Shown: positions 55,847 through 64,000 of the stretch, one piece after another
Layout of the letters: each line of letters opens with the position of its first letter
How positions within the stretch are numbered: the stretch's first letter is position 1
Source of the DNA: Candidatus Sumerlaea chitinivorans
Lineage (GTDB): Bacteria > Sumerlaeota > Sumerlaeia > Sumerlaeales > Sumerlaeaceae
Assembly (NCBI GenBank): GCA_003290465.1
Contig: CP030759.1
Coordinates: 970,672-1,034,671 of the forward strand
DNA: 64,000 nt
Reading direction: 5' to 3'
Notes under the pieces: model-generated
Seen by the model: the letters and a program-made list of their open reading frames with translations, nothing else
The model's database searches: none
Told to the model about the DNA's origin: nothing
Position numbers and translations under genes: made by a program

Positions 55847-57439
55847 ATGCGATCGCGTGTGAGACATATGCGCTTATGTGCAGGGTTTAGTGGGGTGGTG
55901 CTCGTCGCGTTGCTTTGGGCCTTAGGAGTCGGAAATGCCTCGTTGTGGGCGGATACTGTTACGCTTCGATCTGGGCGCTTAATTACAGGCACCGTAAATA
56001 GACAGAGCCCGACCCATCTTCACGTCGCGACTCCTGCAGGAACAATTGGCATTCCCCTGAATCAGGTGGCATCAGTTGAAATTCAAACTCCCACTACTTA
56101 TTCCGCGGAATTGGCACTTGCGTACTTATCTCGTGGTCAAATTCAGGCTGCTCTTCAGGTTCTTGCTGAACTGGAAAGAACTGCCGACCGAAACATCTTG
56201 GATTCGGCGTTGGAGAAGTGGTTTCGCACCCCCCAATATTCTACCGTGCTGTCGGACAAAGAATGGGCTACACTCGAAGACTATTTGTGGACTCGCACCG
56301 AAGCTCCCCCACCGTCGCTTGTTGCAGCTTGTGTGGCTTTTTGTCTCCAATCCAACGATCTTGATAGGGCTTACCGTGTTTTCACAAAGCGGCAACCCCA
56401 AGTAGCGAATCAAGGTACAGAGTACAATACGCTTAGGACTGTTTCCGAGACCTTGCTGACCCGATTGCTAGAGAACGATCGTGTCACCTCTGCCATTACC
56501 GTTGCCAAAATACTGGGTCGGCTCCAAGGGCCAGAGGCGGAAGAGCAACGTGTGACCTTTGCAGTGATTGAAGAAGCAATCCGGCAGGCTGAGCAAGCAG
56601 ACCACGCAGCGGCTCTTCGCTATCTATTTGCCCATAAGGATGCCATACCGCTCTCCTTCGCTTATCGTACCACCAAGCAAATCCTGGTTTCAGCTCTCTC
56701 GTCAGCCGCTACGTCCGCACCATTGGAAGCGTTTCAAAATGCTGTAGCCTATTTTGCCGATCCGACTTTTCACCAAGACCTTGAGCCCCTTTATCGGTCC
56801 TATGCTGAATTTCTGCTGGAGCGCAATGCTTTCGACAGCGCAACGAGTTTAGCCAAGATCGTTGAACCCTTGCTGCCCGACTTAGCTGCAGAACTGCTTC
56901 TCGAAACTGAGTACGCTCATCGAAGAAACCAGTTAGCTCCGACCGATTCCGTCGGAAGATACAAATTAGCATGCTGGGCCCTCGAGATGGGATTAACGGG
57001 CCGAGGTGAACGCGAATTAGAAGTGCTAACGCGCGATCCATTTGTGGGAGAGAACGCGCGCCTTCGGCTCAAAAGCATTTGGCTTGAGCGGGATCGGCAA
57101 GCCCTCCAGCGTGCTCAAGAGGCTTTCGAAAGTGGCAATTTCCGTTTAGCATACGAGCTCGCCAACAAGTTTGCTGTCACACGAAGCGATAGCGAGCTTA
57201 CGTCCTCTGCATGTGCCTTAGCCGAGTTGGCCCGTTTTTACGCTGAACAGCAGCCACAACGTCAGACCGCCGAAGCCATGGCACGCTATCAGGAGGCCGA
57301 ACGCTTGTTTTTCCGACAACAGTACTCTGAGGCGTTGGATCTTGTGGTCTCCATTCAAGTCGAATTCCCCAATAGTGAGGTGGGACGCAGGGCAGCCCGC
57401 TTGCGGCAGGAGATTGAAAGGAAGCTCAAGGTCAAATGA
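55847..57439 (+). CDS. Exported TPR-like protein with N-terminal SH3/LSm-like segment
   Basis: 530 residues. An N-terminal signal peptide (about 8-35) is followed by a short beta-rich segment, VTLRSGRLITGTVNRQSPTHLHVATPAGTIGIPLNQVASVEI (quoted here in outline only by its ends VTLRSG and VASVEI, residues about 38-78), of the type that precedes repeat regions in secreted proteins of planctomycete-like bacteria. The rest is helical with TPR-like units (LALAYLSRGQIQAALQVL, and RYQEAERLFFRQQYSEAL near the end). Function is unknown; a scaffold is likely. The start could be the ATG at 55847 or the one at 55868. Confidence 0.65.
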   Translation: MRSRVRHMRLCAGFSGVVLVALLWALGVGNASLWADTVTLRSGRLITGTVNRQSPTHLHVATPAGTIGIPLNQVASVEIQTPTTYSAELALAYLSRGQIQAALQVLAELERTADRNILDSALEKWFRTPQYSTVLSDKEWATLEDYLWTRTEAPPPSLVAACVAFCLQSNDLDRAYRVFTKRQPQVANQGTEYNTLRTVSETLLTRLLENDRVTSAITVAKILGRLQGPEAEEQRVTFAVIEEAIRQAEQADHAAALRYLFAHKDAIPLSFAYRTTKQILVSALSSAATSAPLEAFQNAVAYFADPTFHQDLEPLYRSYAEFLLERNAFDSATSLAKIVEPLLPDLAAELLLETEYAHRRNQLAPTDSVGRYKLACWALEMGLTGRGERELEVLTRDPFVGENARLRLKSIWLERDRQALQRAQEAFESGNFRLAYELANKFAVTRSDSELTSSACALAELARFYAEQQPQRQTAEAMARYQEAERLFFRQQYSEALDLVVSIQVEFPNSEVGRRAARLRQEIERKLKVK

Positions 57440-57524
57440 TTGCAGCAGCTTCAAGGTTTTCCTGCCACGAGGAACTCAGCGAGGCCTGAGGGTGGGGTTG
57501 AACAGAGTTCAGACCAAAAGACGA

Positions 57525-58910
57525 CTAACCTTCCAATCCTAATTCCTTGATTTTTCGAAGAAGCGTGCGGCGGGAGATCCCAAGCAATTCGGCAGCGCGA
57601 CTTCGATTGCCGCCGGTCGCAATAAGAGTCCTTTCAATTGCTTTCCGTTCGAGAAGATCAAGGGGCATGCCGAGATCCAGCGTGATTGGGTCTTTGGGGG
57701 GCGCCAAAAACTCAGAGGGGAGATCTTGGACATCGATCGTCTCCCCCCGCGCAAACAGAACAAGATTCTCGATCACGTTGCGCAGTTGCCGAACATTGCC
57801 GGGCCACGGATACTCCACCAATTTCTGCAATGCTTGCGGACTAAGCTGTAATCGGGGACGTCCATGCTCTTTTTCAAATACACGCAAAAAGTGCTCGATT
57901 AGCAGCGGGATATCCTCTTGGCGCATCCGCAAAGGTGGAAGCTCGATGCGCACCACATTCAGGCGATAAAAAAGATCTTCGCGAAAGCGACCTTCTTCAA
58001 CCTCTTCCGCAAGGCTGCGGTTTGTAGCTGCCACCACGCGCACATCTACTTGAACTGGCTCGACACCCCCCACTCGTAAGAATTCGCGTGTCTCGAGCAC
58101 ACGCAGCAGTTTAACTTGGGTTGCGAGGGGGATCTCAGAGACTTCGTCCAAGAGCACGGTGCCTCCGTCGGCTAATTCAAAGAGCCCTTGCTTGCGAGTG
58201 GCCGCCCCAGTGAAAGCGCCTTTTTCGTAACCAAAGAGCTCGCTTTCGATCAGATTCTCAGACAATGCCGCACAATGAATGGGAATGAACGGCTTGTCGC
58301 GTCGGCTTGATGCCTTATGAATCGCCCGCGCCACGAGCTCCTTACCGGTCCCACTCTCCCCTTCGATGAGGACAGTTGCACGGGTGTCGGCAATGGTCCG
58401 AATCTTTTCGAAGACCTCTTTCATTTCTTTTGAAGCGCCAAGAAGTCCCTCGAAGCAGGACTGTCCATCTAAGGCGCGACGAAGCGCCCGATTTTCGCGC
58501 TGTAGCGCGACAACCTCTATCGCCTTGGCCACTTTGACTCTGAGCTCATGGATGTTCACTGGTTTGGTTAGATAGTCATATGCCCCATCTCGCATGGCCT
58601 CGACTGCCGACTCGATCGTTCCGAATGCGGTTATGATTATCACACGTGGGGGCAACTCCTGCATTTGTGCAGCCCGCAAGATATCGAGAGCAGTGCCATC
58701 AGGCAGACGCAAATCCGATACAACCACGTCCAGCTCCGTCCGCTCAATGACCTCAACCGCTTGCTTGCTCGATGAGGCAGTTAGAATTTCGTATTTCTCA
58801 CGAGAAAATGCAGCCTCAAGGCCTCGCAGACTTTCTTCGTGATCTTCCACCAGAAGCAGTTTTTTCGCGGACACTGCGCTTGCATCCTCCTGTAGATTGC
58901 CACGCTTCAT
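57525..58910 (-). CDS. Sigma-54-dependent response regulator, NtrC family
   Basis: 461 residues. Receiver domain with phosphoacceptor Asp66 (SDLRLPDG) and Lys116 (TKPV). A AAA+ domain follows with Walker A GESGTGKE (184-191), the sigma-54 contact loop GAFTGA (231-236) and a GGVEPV-containing segment. The C-terminal Fis-type helix-turn-helix is NRSRAAELLGISRRTLLRKI. It activates sigma-54 promoters after phosphorylation. Its start lies five bases after the stop of the histidine kinase gene, so the two are a cognate pair. Targets are not identifiable here. Confidence 0.94.
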   Translation of the reverse strand: MKRGNLQEDASAVSAKKLLLVEDHEESLRGLEAAFSREKYEILTASSSKQAVEVIERTELDVVVSDLRLPDGTALDILRAAQMQELPPRVIIITAFGTIESAVEAMRDGAYDYLTKPVNIHELRVKVAKAIEVVALQRENRALRRALDGQSCFEGLLGASKEMKEVFEKIRTIADTRATVLIEGESGTGKELVARAIHKASSRRDKPFIPIHCAALSENLIESELFGYEKGAFTGAATRKQGLFELADGGTVLLDEVSEIPLATQVKLLRVLETREFLRVGGVEPVQVDVRVVAATNRSLAEEVEEGRFREDLFYRLNVVRIELPPLRMRQEDIPLLIEHFLRVFEKEHGRPRLQLSPQALQKLVEYPWPGNVRQLRNVIENLVLFARGETIDVQDLPSEFLAPPKDPITLDLGMPLDLLERKAIERTLIATGGNRSRAAELLGISRRTLLRKIKELGLEG

Positions 58911-58915
58911 GAGGC

Positions 58916-60340
58916 TTAGAGTGAACCGTTTTGAGATAAAACTCGTAGGGTGTCGCGCGGTAGTTCGATCATGATTTGAGCCCCACCGCCGTTCGCTTCC
59001 TGAGCACGAATGCTTCCGCCATGTTCTTCAACAATCTTCTTTGTGATTGCTAATCCCAAGCCAGTACCCCCTTTACGGGTCGAAAAGAATACGTCGAAAA
59101 TCCTTTCACGGTTTTCGGGTGAAATACCGGGGCCAGTATCGGAAACTTTGATTCGGATGAACTCACTGCCTTCGGACTCAATTTCGATCATGATGTGGCG
59201 CTGAATCCTGTCTTTTACAGCTTCGATGGCATTTACTAATACATTTCGCAGAGCCTGATAGACGAGCCGTCGATCAGCTTCAATCCACGTATCAGAAGGT
59301 GCGTCGAGCTCGCACCGAATCTCGTGCTGCGCGAGCTCAGAAGAGTGCACCTCCAGCAGTTCTTCCACCAGACCGCGCAAGGAAAAGCGTGTGATACTTT
59401 CTCGAGTAGGAAGCGCAAAATCGAGGAAGTTGGTGAGAATGCGATTGAGGTGTGAGACCTCTTTTTGTATGCGCTCCAAAAGCATGAGCGGACGCGACAC
59501 ATCCCCCCTTACCGACTCGCTTAGTTCCTCTCGAATCACTTCCAGATTTAAACTCATCGCATTGAGAGGGTTTCGTATTTCATGGGCCAAGCCAGAGGCC
59601 AAAGTTCCGACGTACGCCATTCGGTCAAGCGCGGCGTGACGCTCTACCAGCGCTACATGACGGGACACGAGACGCCAGACAACCCAAAACACCGCACCAA
59701 GGAAGACAAGCAAGAACAGGCATTCTGCGAGTAATGCTCGGGAAATTTGGGAGCTTGTCGCTTCGATTTTCTGAAATCCAGGAGAGTCGGCAATCCGCAA
59801 ATGAATCTCACCAACACGTTTTCCGTTGTGTTCGATCACTTGCCGAACTTCTTGGCCCTCACTAGCGCGAGGGGTCGTTCGTACAGAGACCTCAATAGGG
59901 GCTCGCCCTCCTTGCGTTGCCAGCTCTGCGCGGTAGGCATTGTCACCCACAGATTTGGTCACAAAGGTCTGACTGTCCTCACTCGTTTGCTCGACCACAT
60001 AATTCCCCGTCTCTGGATCAAAAATCCCGGCCCAAAGAATGTGACGGTTTTGGCGAAGAACGATTTGCGTAAGTGGCCGAAGCTTCTCCTTGACCTCTTG
60101 CGCTCCCAGACTGTTGGCTCGCTCGCTACTCAAGAGCTCCAAGATATCTCGCGAGAGTTTCCTCGCTTGTTCTTGGGCGAGTTCCACAGCGAGTTGGACA
60201 TTGCGCTTTTGAAGCAAGTCAATGTAGTAGTTTCCTCCGGCAAAAATCAGGAAAACGGCTACCAAAATGCATGCACCAAAAGTCAGCAGAAGCTTTGCTC
60301 TCAGACTTAGATGACGCTGTTTAGCTGGCCCGTTTTTCAT
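58916..60340 (-). CDS. Membrane sensor histidine kinase (NtrB/ZraS-like)
   Basis: 474 residues. Two membrane helices (about 14-36 and 203-224) enclose a periplasmic sensor domain of about 165 residues. The cytoplasmic part has the HisKA box with His253 (GLAHEIRNPLNAM), N box ALRNVLVNAIEA, and G boxes DTGPGISPEN and KGGTGLGLAI. It phosphorylates the downstream NtrC-type regulator. The start overlaps by 20 bases the end of a small membrane protein gene upstream, so all three are one operon. Confidence 0.92.
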   Translation of the reverse strand: MKNGPAKQRHLSLRAKLLLTFGACILVAVFLIFAGGNYYIDLLQKRNVQLAVELAQEQARKLSRDILELLSSERANSLGAQEVKEKLRPLTQIVLRQNRHILWAGIFDPETGNYVVEQTSEDSQTFVTKSVGDNAYRAELATQGGRAPIEVSVRTTPRASEGQEVRQVIEHNGKRVGEIHLRIADSPGFQKIEATSSQISRALLAECLFLLVFLGAVFWVVWRLVSRHVALVERHAALDRMAYVGTLASGLAHEIRNPLNAMSLNLEVIREELSESVRGDVSRPLMLLERIQKEVSHLNRILTNFLDFALPTRESITRFSLRGLVEELLEVHSSELAQHEIRCELDAPSDTWIEADRRLVYQALRNVLVNAIEAVKDRIQRHIMIEIESEGSEFIRIKVSDTGPGISPENRERIFDVFFSTRKGGTGLGLAITKKIVEEHGGSIRAQEANGGGAQIMIELPRDTLRVLSQNGSL

Positions 60341-60800
60341 CCGAACTCTGTGGAGTCGTTTTGGTAGAAGTAATGGCGCTTTTTAGGTCGTTCTGGACTT
60401 CTCGGAGGGAATGCTTCACTGCAATGTCCACTGTCCGGACAATATCAACTAAAGCAAGAATCAACAGCAGCACGGCAAGTAGCCCAAGCAAGGCAGCAAA
60501 ACGCAAGATTCCGCCTGGCGTTTGAGTGGGAAGAAGCTGACGAGCCTCCAAAGAAAGTAGCACACCAACAGATCCAAGCAGGCCTGCGATCAATAAGCGC
60601 CGCCATAGACGCGACCGCGGATGCAGCCACCGATCCGCCGAAAACCGATGGGTGATGATCTCCCACACCGCCAGTCCAATCGCTGTGCCGATGAGGACCA
60701 TACCAAACACGTCAGAAACAAAGCTACGGCTGTCCACAATTCTAAAATAGAAGAAACGTGGTGAGTTATTTTGCGTTGGCCCATCAAATCTGCCGGACAA
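60321..60800 (-). CDS. Small membrane protein of unknown function
   Basis: Up to 159 residues, with three predicted membrane helices (near residues 33-50, 68-86 and 96-120 of the longest form) and a charged C-terminal tail. No family is recognised. The longest frame starts with TTG at 60800, while an ATG at 60701 (126 residues) is perhaps more likely; neither has a clear ribosome-binding site. Overlap with the kinase gene by 20 bases suggests an accessory role to the two-component system. Confidence 0.55.
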   Translation of the reverse strand: MSGRFDGPTQNNSPRFFYFRIVDSRSFVSDVFGMVLIGTAIGLAVWEIITHRFSADRWLHPRSRLWRRLLIAGLLGSVGVLLSLEARQLLPTQTPGGILRFAALLGLLAVLLLILALVDIVRTVDIAVKHSLREVQNDLKSAITSTKTTPQSSDEKRAS

Positions 60801-60924
60801 GGCGTTTTTCTGAGGTACAAAACTGCAATCCGAACTCCGCGGGTCGACAAGATCGATTCAACCTGACTTCTGACGAAGTAACTTAGAATCAAATAAGCAT
60901 TCCCCCCTTACCGAGACAGAATCG

Positions 60925-60951
60925 CTCAGCGCACCCAACGTCAGCGCTGAG
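60925..60951. other. Inverted repeat downstream of the epimerase gene
   Basis: A perfect 8-bp repeat (CTCAGCGC, eleven-base loop, GCGCTGAG) lies 37 bases after the epimerase stop on its strand. No proper T run follows, so it may be a weak or Rho-assisted transcript end. Confidence 0.35.
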
Positions 60952-60987
60952 GCTTATATCTAATGGTTGGTACCAGATCCCCCTAAT

Positions 60988-61959
60988 CTAAACTCCCAAC
61001 GGCAGGACCACATCGCGAATGTAACAAACTTCGGTTTCCAGACCCTCCCTGAGCGAGACTTTTGGGCTAAAGTTTAAATCCCTGCGCGCACGTTCCACCG
61101 AAGCCCCAGTATGGGTAACATCGCCACGTTCTCGGGAAGCCCTGCGGACATTCAGCTTTCGTTGGGTGATTTCTTCAATCAGCGAGATCACTTGATTCAT
61201 TGAGACTTGGGAGCCACCACCCAAATTGTAAACCCCGCCGGGCTGGCCGTTCTGGGCCGCAGCGATATTCGCCGCCACAATATCGGAAATGTAGGTAAAA
61301 TCACGGGTTTGCTCGCCTGTCCCAAAAAGCACAAATTCGGATCCAGTCAGGGCTGCGCGAATGATTCGATGAAATGCCATGTCAGGACGTTGGCGCGGAC
61401 CGTATACGGTAAAATAACGCAAGCTTACGGTGTGCAATCCATAGTTTGCTGTATAAAGACGCACTAGGTGTTCCGCCGCCAACTTCGTGACGCCGTAGGG
61501 CGAAACTGGAACCGGGAGGTCATCCTCTTCCATGGGAAACTTTCCCGTTTCTCCATAAACAGAGGAAGACGAAGCATACACAAACTTTAGTCCCTCACGT
61601 CCCTTGCACGCCTCGAGCAGTTTTTGGGTCGCTAGAACATTGTTGTGGCAATAGCTTTCAAAGTACGTTCCCCAACTTGCGCGGACCCCAGCTTGGGCGG
61701 CTTGGTGAAAGACCACGTCAACCCCTTCGAGGAGCTTGAATCCCTCAGCGCTCTCATCTGCAAAAAGGGTCACAATGTCGTTTTCGATCAGCCGGAAAGC
61801 ACGCTGGGTGCGCAGCCAATGCAGATTCGCTTCTTTTATCGCCCGCGGGTAGTAAGGAACAAAACTGTCAACACCAACAACTTCGTGTCCCTGCCGAATC
61901 AGCTCTTCGGCTAAGGAGGATCCAATAAATCCGGCAACGCCGGTCACTAAGCAGCGCAC
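60988..61959 (-). CDS. NAD-dependent epimerase/dehydratase (UDP-glucuronate epimerase-like)
   Basis: 323 residues of the extended SDR family. NAD-binding TGVAGFIGSS (6-15), the catalytic SSSSVYG and the YxxxK pair in SPYGVTKLAAE are present, with RYFTVYGPRQRPDMA typical of sugar-nucleotide epimerases such as UDP-glucuronate 4-epimerase. It provides nucleotide sugars, probably for LPS or capsule. The exact substrate cannot be fixed from sequence. It lies 53 bases downstream of the LptA-like gene on the same strand. Confidence 0.87.
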   Translation of the reverse strand: MRCLVTGVAGFIGSSLAEELIRQGHEVVGVDSFVPYYPRAIKEANLHWLRTQRAFRLIENDIVTLFADESAEGFKLLEGVDVVFHQAAQAGVRASWGTYFESYCHNNVLATQKLLEACKGREGLKFVYASSSSVYGETGKFPMEEDDLPVPVSPYGVTKLAAEHLVRLYTANYGLHTVSLRYFTVYGPRQRPDMAFHRIIRAALTGSEFVLFGTGEQTRDFTYISDIVAANIAAAQNGQPGGVYNLGGGSQVSMNQVISLIEEITQRKLNVRRASRERGDVTHTGASVERARRDLNFSPKVSLREGLETEVCYIRDVVLPLGV

Positions 61960-62012
61960 AGCCTACCTTCGCTTCCTTTCCACAAGCACAAAATGCGTCA
62001 ACGAGATTACTT

Positions 62013-62888
62013 TTATTCCCCAGCCAAAGCTTTCATTTGGGATGGGTCTCCCGGTCGGATCGCTTTCCCAGCGGGGGCCGCGGATTTCGTGTTCGCTGAA
62101 CCTTTTGACGTACCAGAGGGGACGGCCCCTTCGACTGAGGGGACTAATTTGACTCGAGGTTCAGCAGTACCTGTTGTTTTTGGCTCAACGGGCTGGGAAG
62201 CTCCACGATCCACGACTCCAGCAGTCCCTTGATTACCGGCCTGCTGTGGTTCCATAATCATGGCTCGTGCCCCACCGGAACCAGGGGTGGAAACGGCGGT
62301 GGGAGCGGTGGCGGCTTGACTCATTTGAGGCCGTACCCTGCCGCCTCCCTGAACTTTCATTTGGGCCTTTCCGTCCACGATATCCACGACAATCTTATCG
62401 GCTGCAGTCGTTTGTACTTTTCCGTCTTTTGTCCGGTTGTAAACCACCGCGTTACCTAAAAACTCGCTGTGTTGGCGATCTGGATAGTACTTGAACAGCT
62501 GGCACGTGATGATCAGTTCGCCTTGCCGTACGATAACTTTCTTGCCGGTTGCGGTCAGTTCTCCCTTCGCCGCCTTATAGTCGAGACGATCCGCATTGAG
62601 CGTCATATCCTCGCTTGTGAAAATCACGCCCTTCTTCGCCTCAAGCGTCTCTAACTCGTTGTTTTCATTGAACTTGTATACAAATTCTCCATCAGGGTCG
62701 GTCGTCAGGGAAAACGGTTTATTGCCTGCCATCAGCCCCGTCTGCTCTTCTGGGGACGGTTTGCGAGGGGCTTGAATCTCTGGCATTTGTGGCTCGTTTT
62801 GCTCGGTTGGAGACGGCTGGGCAACACCACCACTACACACGAGAAAGCATCCGACTACTGCCACACACATCCAGCTTCGCCAAATCAT
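62013..62888 (-). CDS. LptA/OstA-like LPS transport protein
   Basis: 291 residues with a signal peptide (about 1-23). The central part, about residues 60-185, has the beta-jelly-roll text of OstA-like proteins: LEAKKGVIFTSEDMTLNADRLDYKAAKGELTATG and VVYNRTKDGKVQTTAADKIVVDIVDGKAQMKV. LptA bridges the inner- and outer-membrane LPS transport complexes in the periplasm. The last 100 residues are Ala/Pro/Gly/Ser-rich and probably disordered, longer than usual. An LptC-like lipoprotein gene lies 98 bases upstream. Confidence 0.78.
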   Translation of the reverse strand: MIWRSWMCVAVVGCFLVCSGGVAQPSPTEQNEPQMPEIQAPRKPSPEEQTGLMAGNKPFSLTTDPDGEFVYKFNENNELETLEAKKGVIFTSEDMTLNADRLDYKAAKGELTATGKKVIVRQGELIITCQLFKYYPDRQHSEFLGNAVVYNRTKDGKVQTTAADKIVVDIVDGKAQMKVQGGGRVRPQMSQAATAPTAVSTPGSGGARAMIMEPQQAGNQGTAGVVDRGASQPVEPKTTGTAEPRVKLVPSVEGAVPSGTSKGSANTKSAAPAGKAIRPGDPSQMKALAGE

Positions 62889-62986
62889 TACCCAGTCTCC
62901 TTCATAGAAACTTCGAATTTAGTCTTTTCGGCCGTATGATAATGTCAAACGCATAATCAGAAAAGGCGAGCCCACGGCCAGACGCT

Positions 62987-63817
62987 CTACCTCGTAGTTG
63001 GTAATCTCAATAGTCGACGGCCAGCCGTGGTCGTCTGCGTATTAGGTGCTGTCTGCAACCCCGTAGATTCTCCTTGGCGTAAAGCGGCTTCAGCTTGTAA
63101 CATTTCGGACGGCAGCTCAACGGGTTGGGCGGGCTCAGCAGAATCGGTTTGCACAGGGGCACTGAGAGCCTCAAGTTCGGCACGCAATTTTGCGTGGTGT
63201 TCGGCTACATTCGTGGGTAAAGCTGTGCCCAAAGCTCCGTGTTTGACGTTCCACACCCTGAGATCGCGGGTTGCTACAAATTGATCGCCTGCCGCAACCA
63301 GGGGCGCACGGTTGGGAACAAACATTATCATTTCGTAGGGAGCGTCACAAACAAACAACTCCTTATCGTTTATCCACCCTAAGGAGCTCGTGTAGAGAAT
63401 GAGTGAGTCCGTTGTCGGATCGGATTTGGAGGGAGCACGATACTGGACCCTCCCTATAAGCTGAAAGTCTCCCTTCCGGCGCTTGAGTTGGGGGGCATGG
63501 GCAAGAAACATCGTTGCCGTCGTTGCGTTCGTCACTCCCTCGATCGTGCCCTCTGCAGTGAAACTTTCAATGGTCGGTGCCGCAAGCAGCAGCATCCCAC
63601 GCGTTTCCTGATAAACTGCAGCGTCGCTCTTCACGCGCCGCTGCATGAGGCTCCCTGAGGTAAACTCGGCACGCACATTACGCAGCACAATGTCCGCACG
63701 CGGGTCATCTGACCGATCGGTGAACTTCTGGTTTACAAACTTGAACTCGCTGCAACCAGTGATCCAGCCACTCAAAAATAGCAGGAGCAGTATTTCATAC
63801 GCCGAGGAACGCTTCAT
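62987..63817 (-). CDS. LptC-like lipoprotein
   Basis: 276 residues. Signal peptide with lipobox ITGC (Cys22). The next 170 residues resemble LptC/YrbK: ADIVLRNVRAEFTSGSLMQRRVKSDAAVYQETRGMLLLAAPTIE fits the beta-strand register of the family, with RVWN...KHGALGTALPTNV later. LptC is usually a membrane-anchored protein; a lipoprotein form occurs in some phyla. The C-terminus is helical and low-complexity. It is upstream of the LptA-like gene on the same strand; the 183 bases to the right window edge hold no clear gene. Confidence 0.68.
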   Translation of the reverse strand: MKRSSAYEILLLLFLSGWITGCSEFKFVNQKFTDRSDDPRADIVLRNVRAEFTSGSLMQRRVKSDAAVYQETRGMLLLAAPTIESFTAEGTIEGVTNATTATMFLAHAPQLKRRKGDFQLIGRVQYRAPSKSDPTTDSLILYTSSLGWINDKELFVCDAPYEMIMFVPNRAPLVAAGDQFVATRDLRVWNVKHGALGTALPTNVAEHHAKLRAELEALSAPVQTDSAEPAQPVELPSEMLQAEAALRQGESTGLQTAPNTQTTTAGRRLLRLPTTR

Positions 63818-64000
63818 CTCACCTGAACCTATACATGCGGCAATAATAACTCATGCGTGGGATGTTGGACGATCGCTGCTGGAACAGCCTTCTCAGTAAG
63901 CCTTGAGTGGTTAAGTTCGCGTCGGAATCGACTTGAACACCTGCTCCGACCGTGGGTAGTTTATGACGTGAGCAAAGCGTGAAGGAAGGTCGGCTATGCC

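Noticed and set aside
63818-64000. Minus-strand open frames entering from the right edge, one ending near the LptC-like start
   Set aside because: Two frames are partly open, but neither fragment has text I can relate to a protein family, so I could not support a partial gene.

Overview
The window reads as chromosomal DNA of a Gram-negative (diderm) bacterium with respiratory metabolism. It carries LptC-like and LptA-like LPS-transport proteins, several lipobox lipoproteins, Tat secretion genes, an O-antigen-ligase-like protein, a sigma-54 two-component system and a complete complex I operon. The mix does not point to a well-known genus. By inference only, and with low confidence, it could be an uncultivated lineage such as Sumerlaeota, or a planctomycete- or acidobacterium-like group. 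I found no tRNA, rRNA, CRISPR array, insertion sequence or phage gene.

Layout. 1-6.5 kb: a truncated exported protein, suhB, tatA-tatC followed by an anti-sigma-kinase-like regulator, a secreted protein with a cytoplasmic receiver-kinase, and moaC. 6.7-11.7 kb: a glycolytic block gap, tpiA, a PPi-type phosphofructokinase and a second phosphofructokinase of different donor signature, with hairpins in the spacers. 11.8-13.6 kb: an isolated nuoABC. 13.8-14.2 kb: two tiny Cys-rich lipoproteins ending in a strong terminator. 14.4-18 kb: pyrB, ribH, trpF-trpB. 18.1-23.2 kb: an amidase-lipoprotein pair, an ABC exporter, and an ECF sigma/anti-sigma pair. 23.2-31.4 kb: class II photolyase, M29 aminopeptidase, an orphan solute-binding protein, a DUF1015 protein, an ArgRS-like protein without a catalytic core, agmatine deiminase and a lipoprotein. 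31.2-41.4 kb: a LysE exporter, prepilin peptidase, HEAT-like protein, O-antigen-ligase-like protein, hisC, an MFS/spermidine-synthase/TPR fusion and an M19 dipeptidase. 41.6-55.7 kb: a 13-gene nuo operon with fused nuoCD. 55.8-63.8 kb: an exported repeat protein, an NtrC/NtrB-like system with a small membrane protein, a sugar-nucleotide epimerase, and LptA- and LptC-like genes.

How the parts fit. The glycolytic enzymes and complex I are core energy metabolism. The two nuoABC sets look like different complex I lineages: the isolated one is of the separate-subunit type, while the complete operon is of the E. coli-like NuoCD type. LptA/LptC, the epimerase, the ligase and the amidase serve the envelope. 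The most unusual gene is the ArgRS N-domain/DALR protein at 28.7-29.5 kb, which keeps the tRNA-recognition parts of arginyl-tRNA synthetase but has lost the active site.
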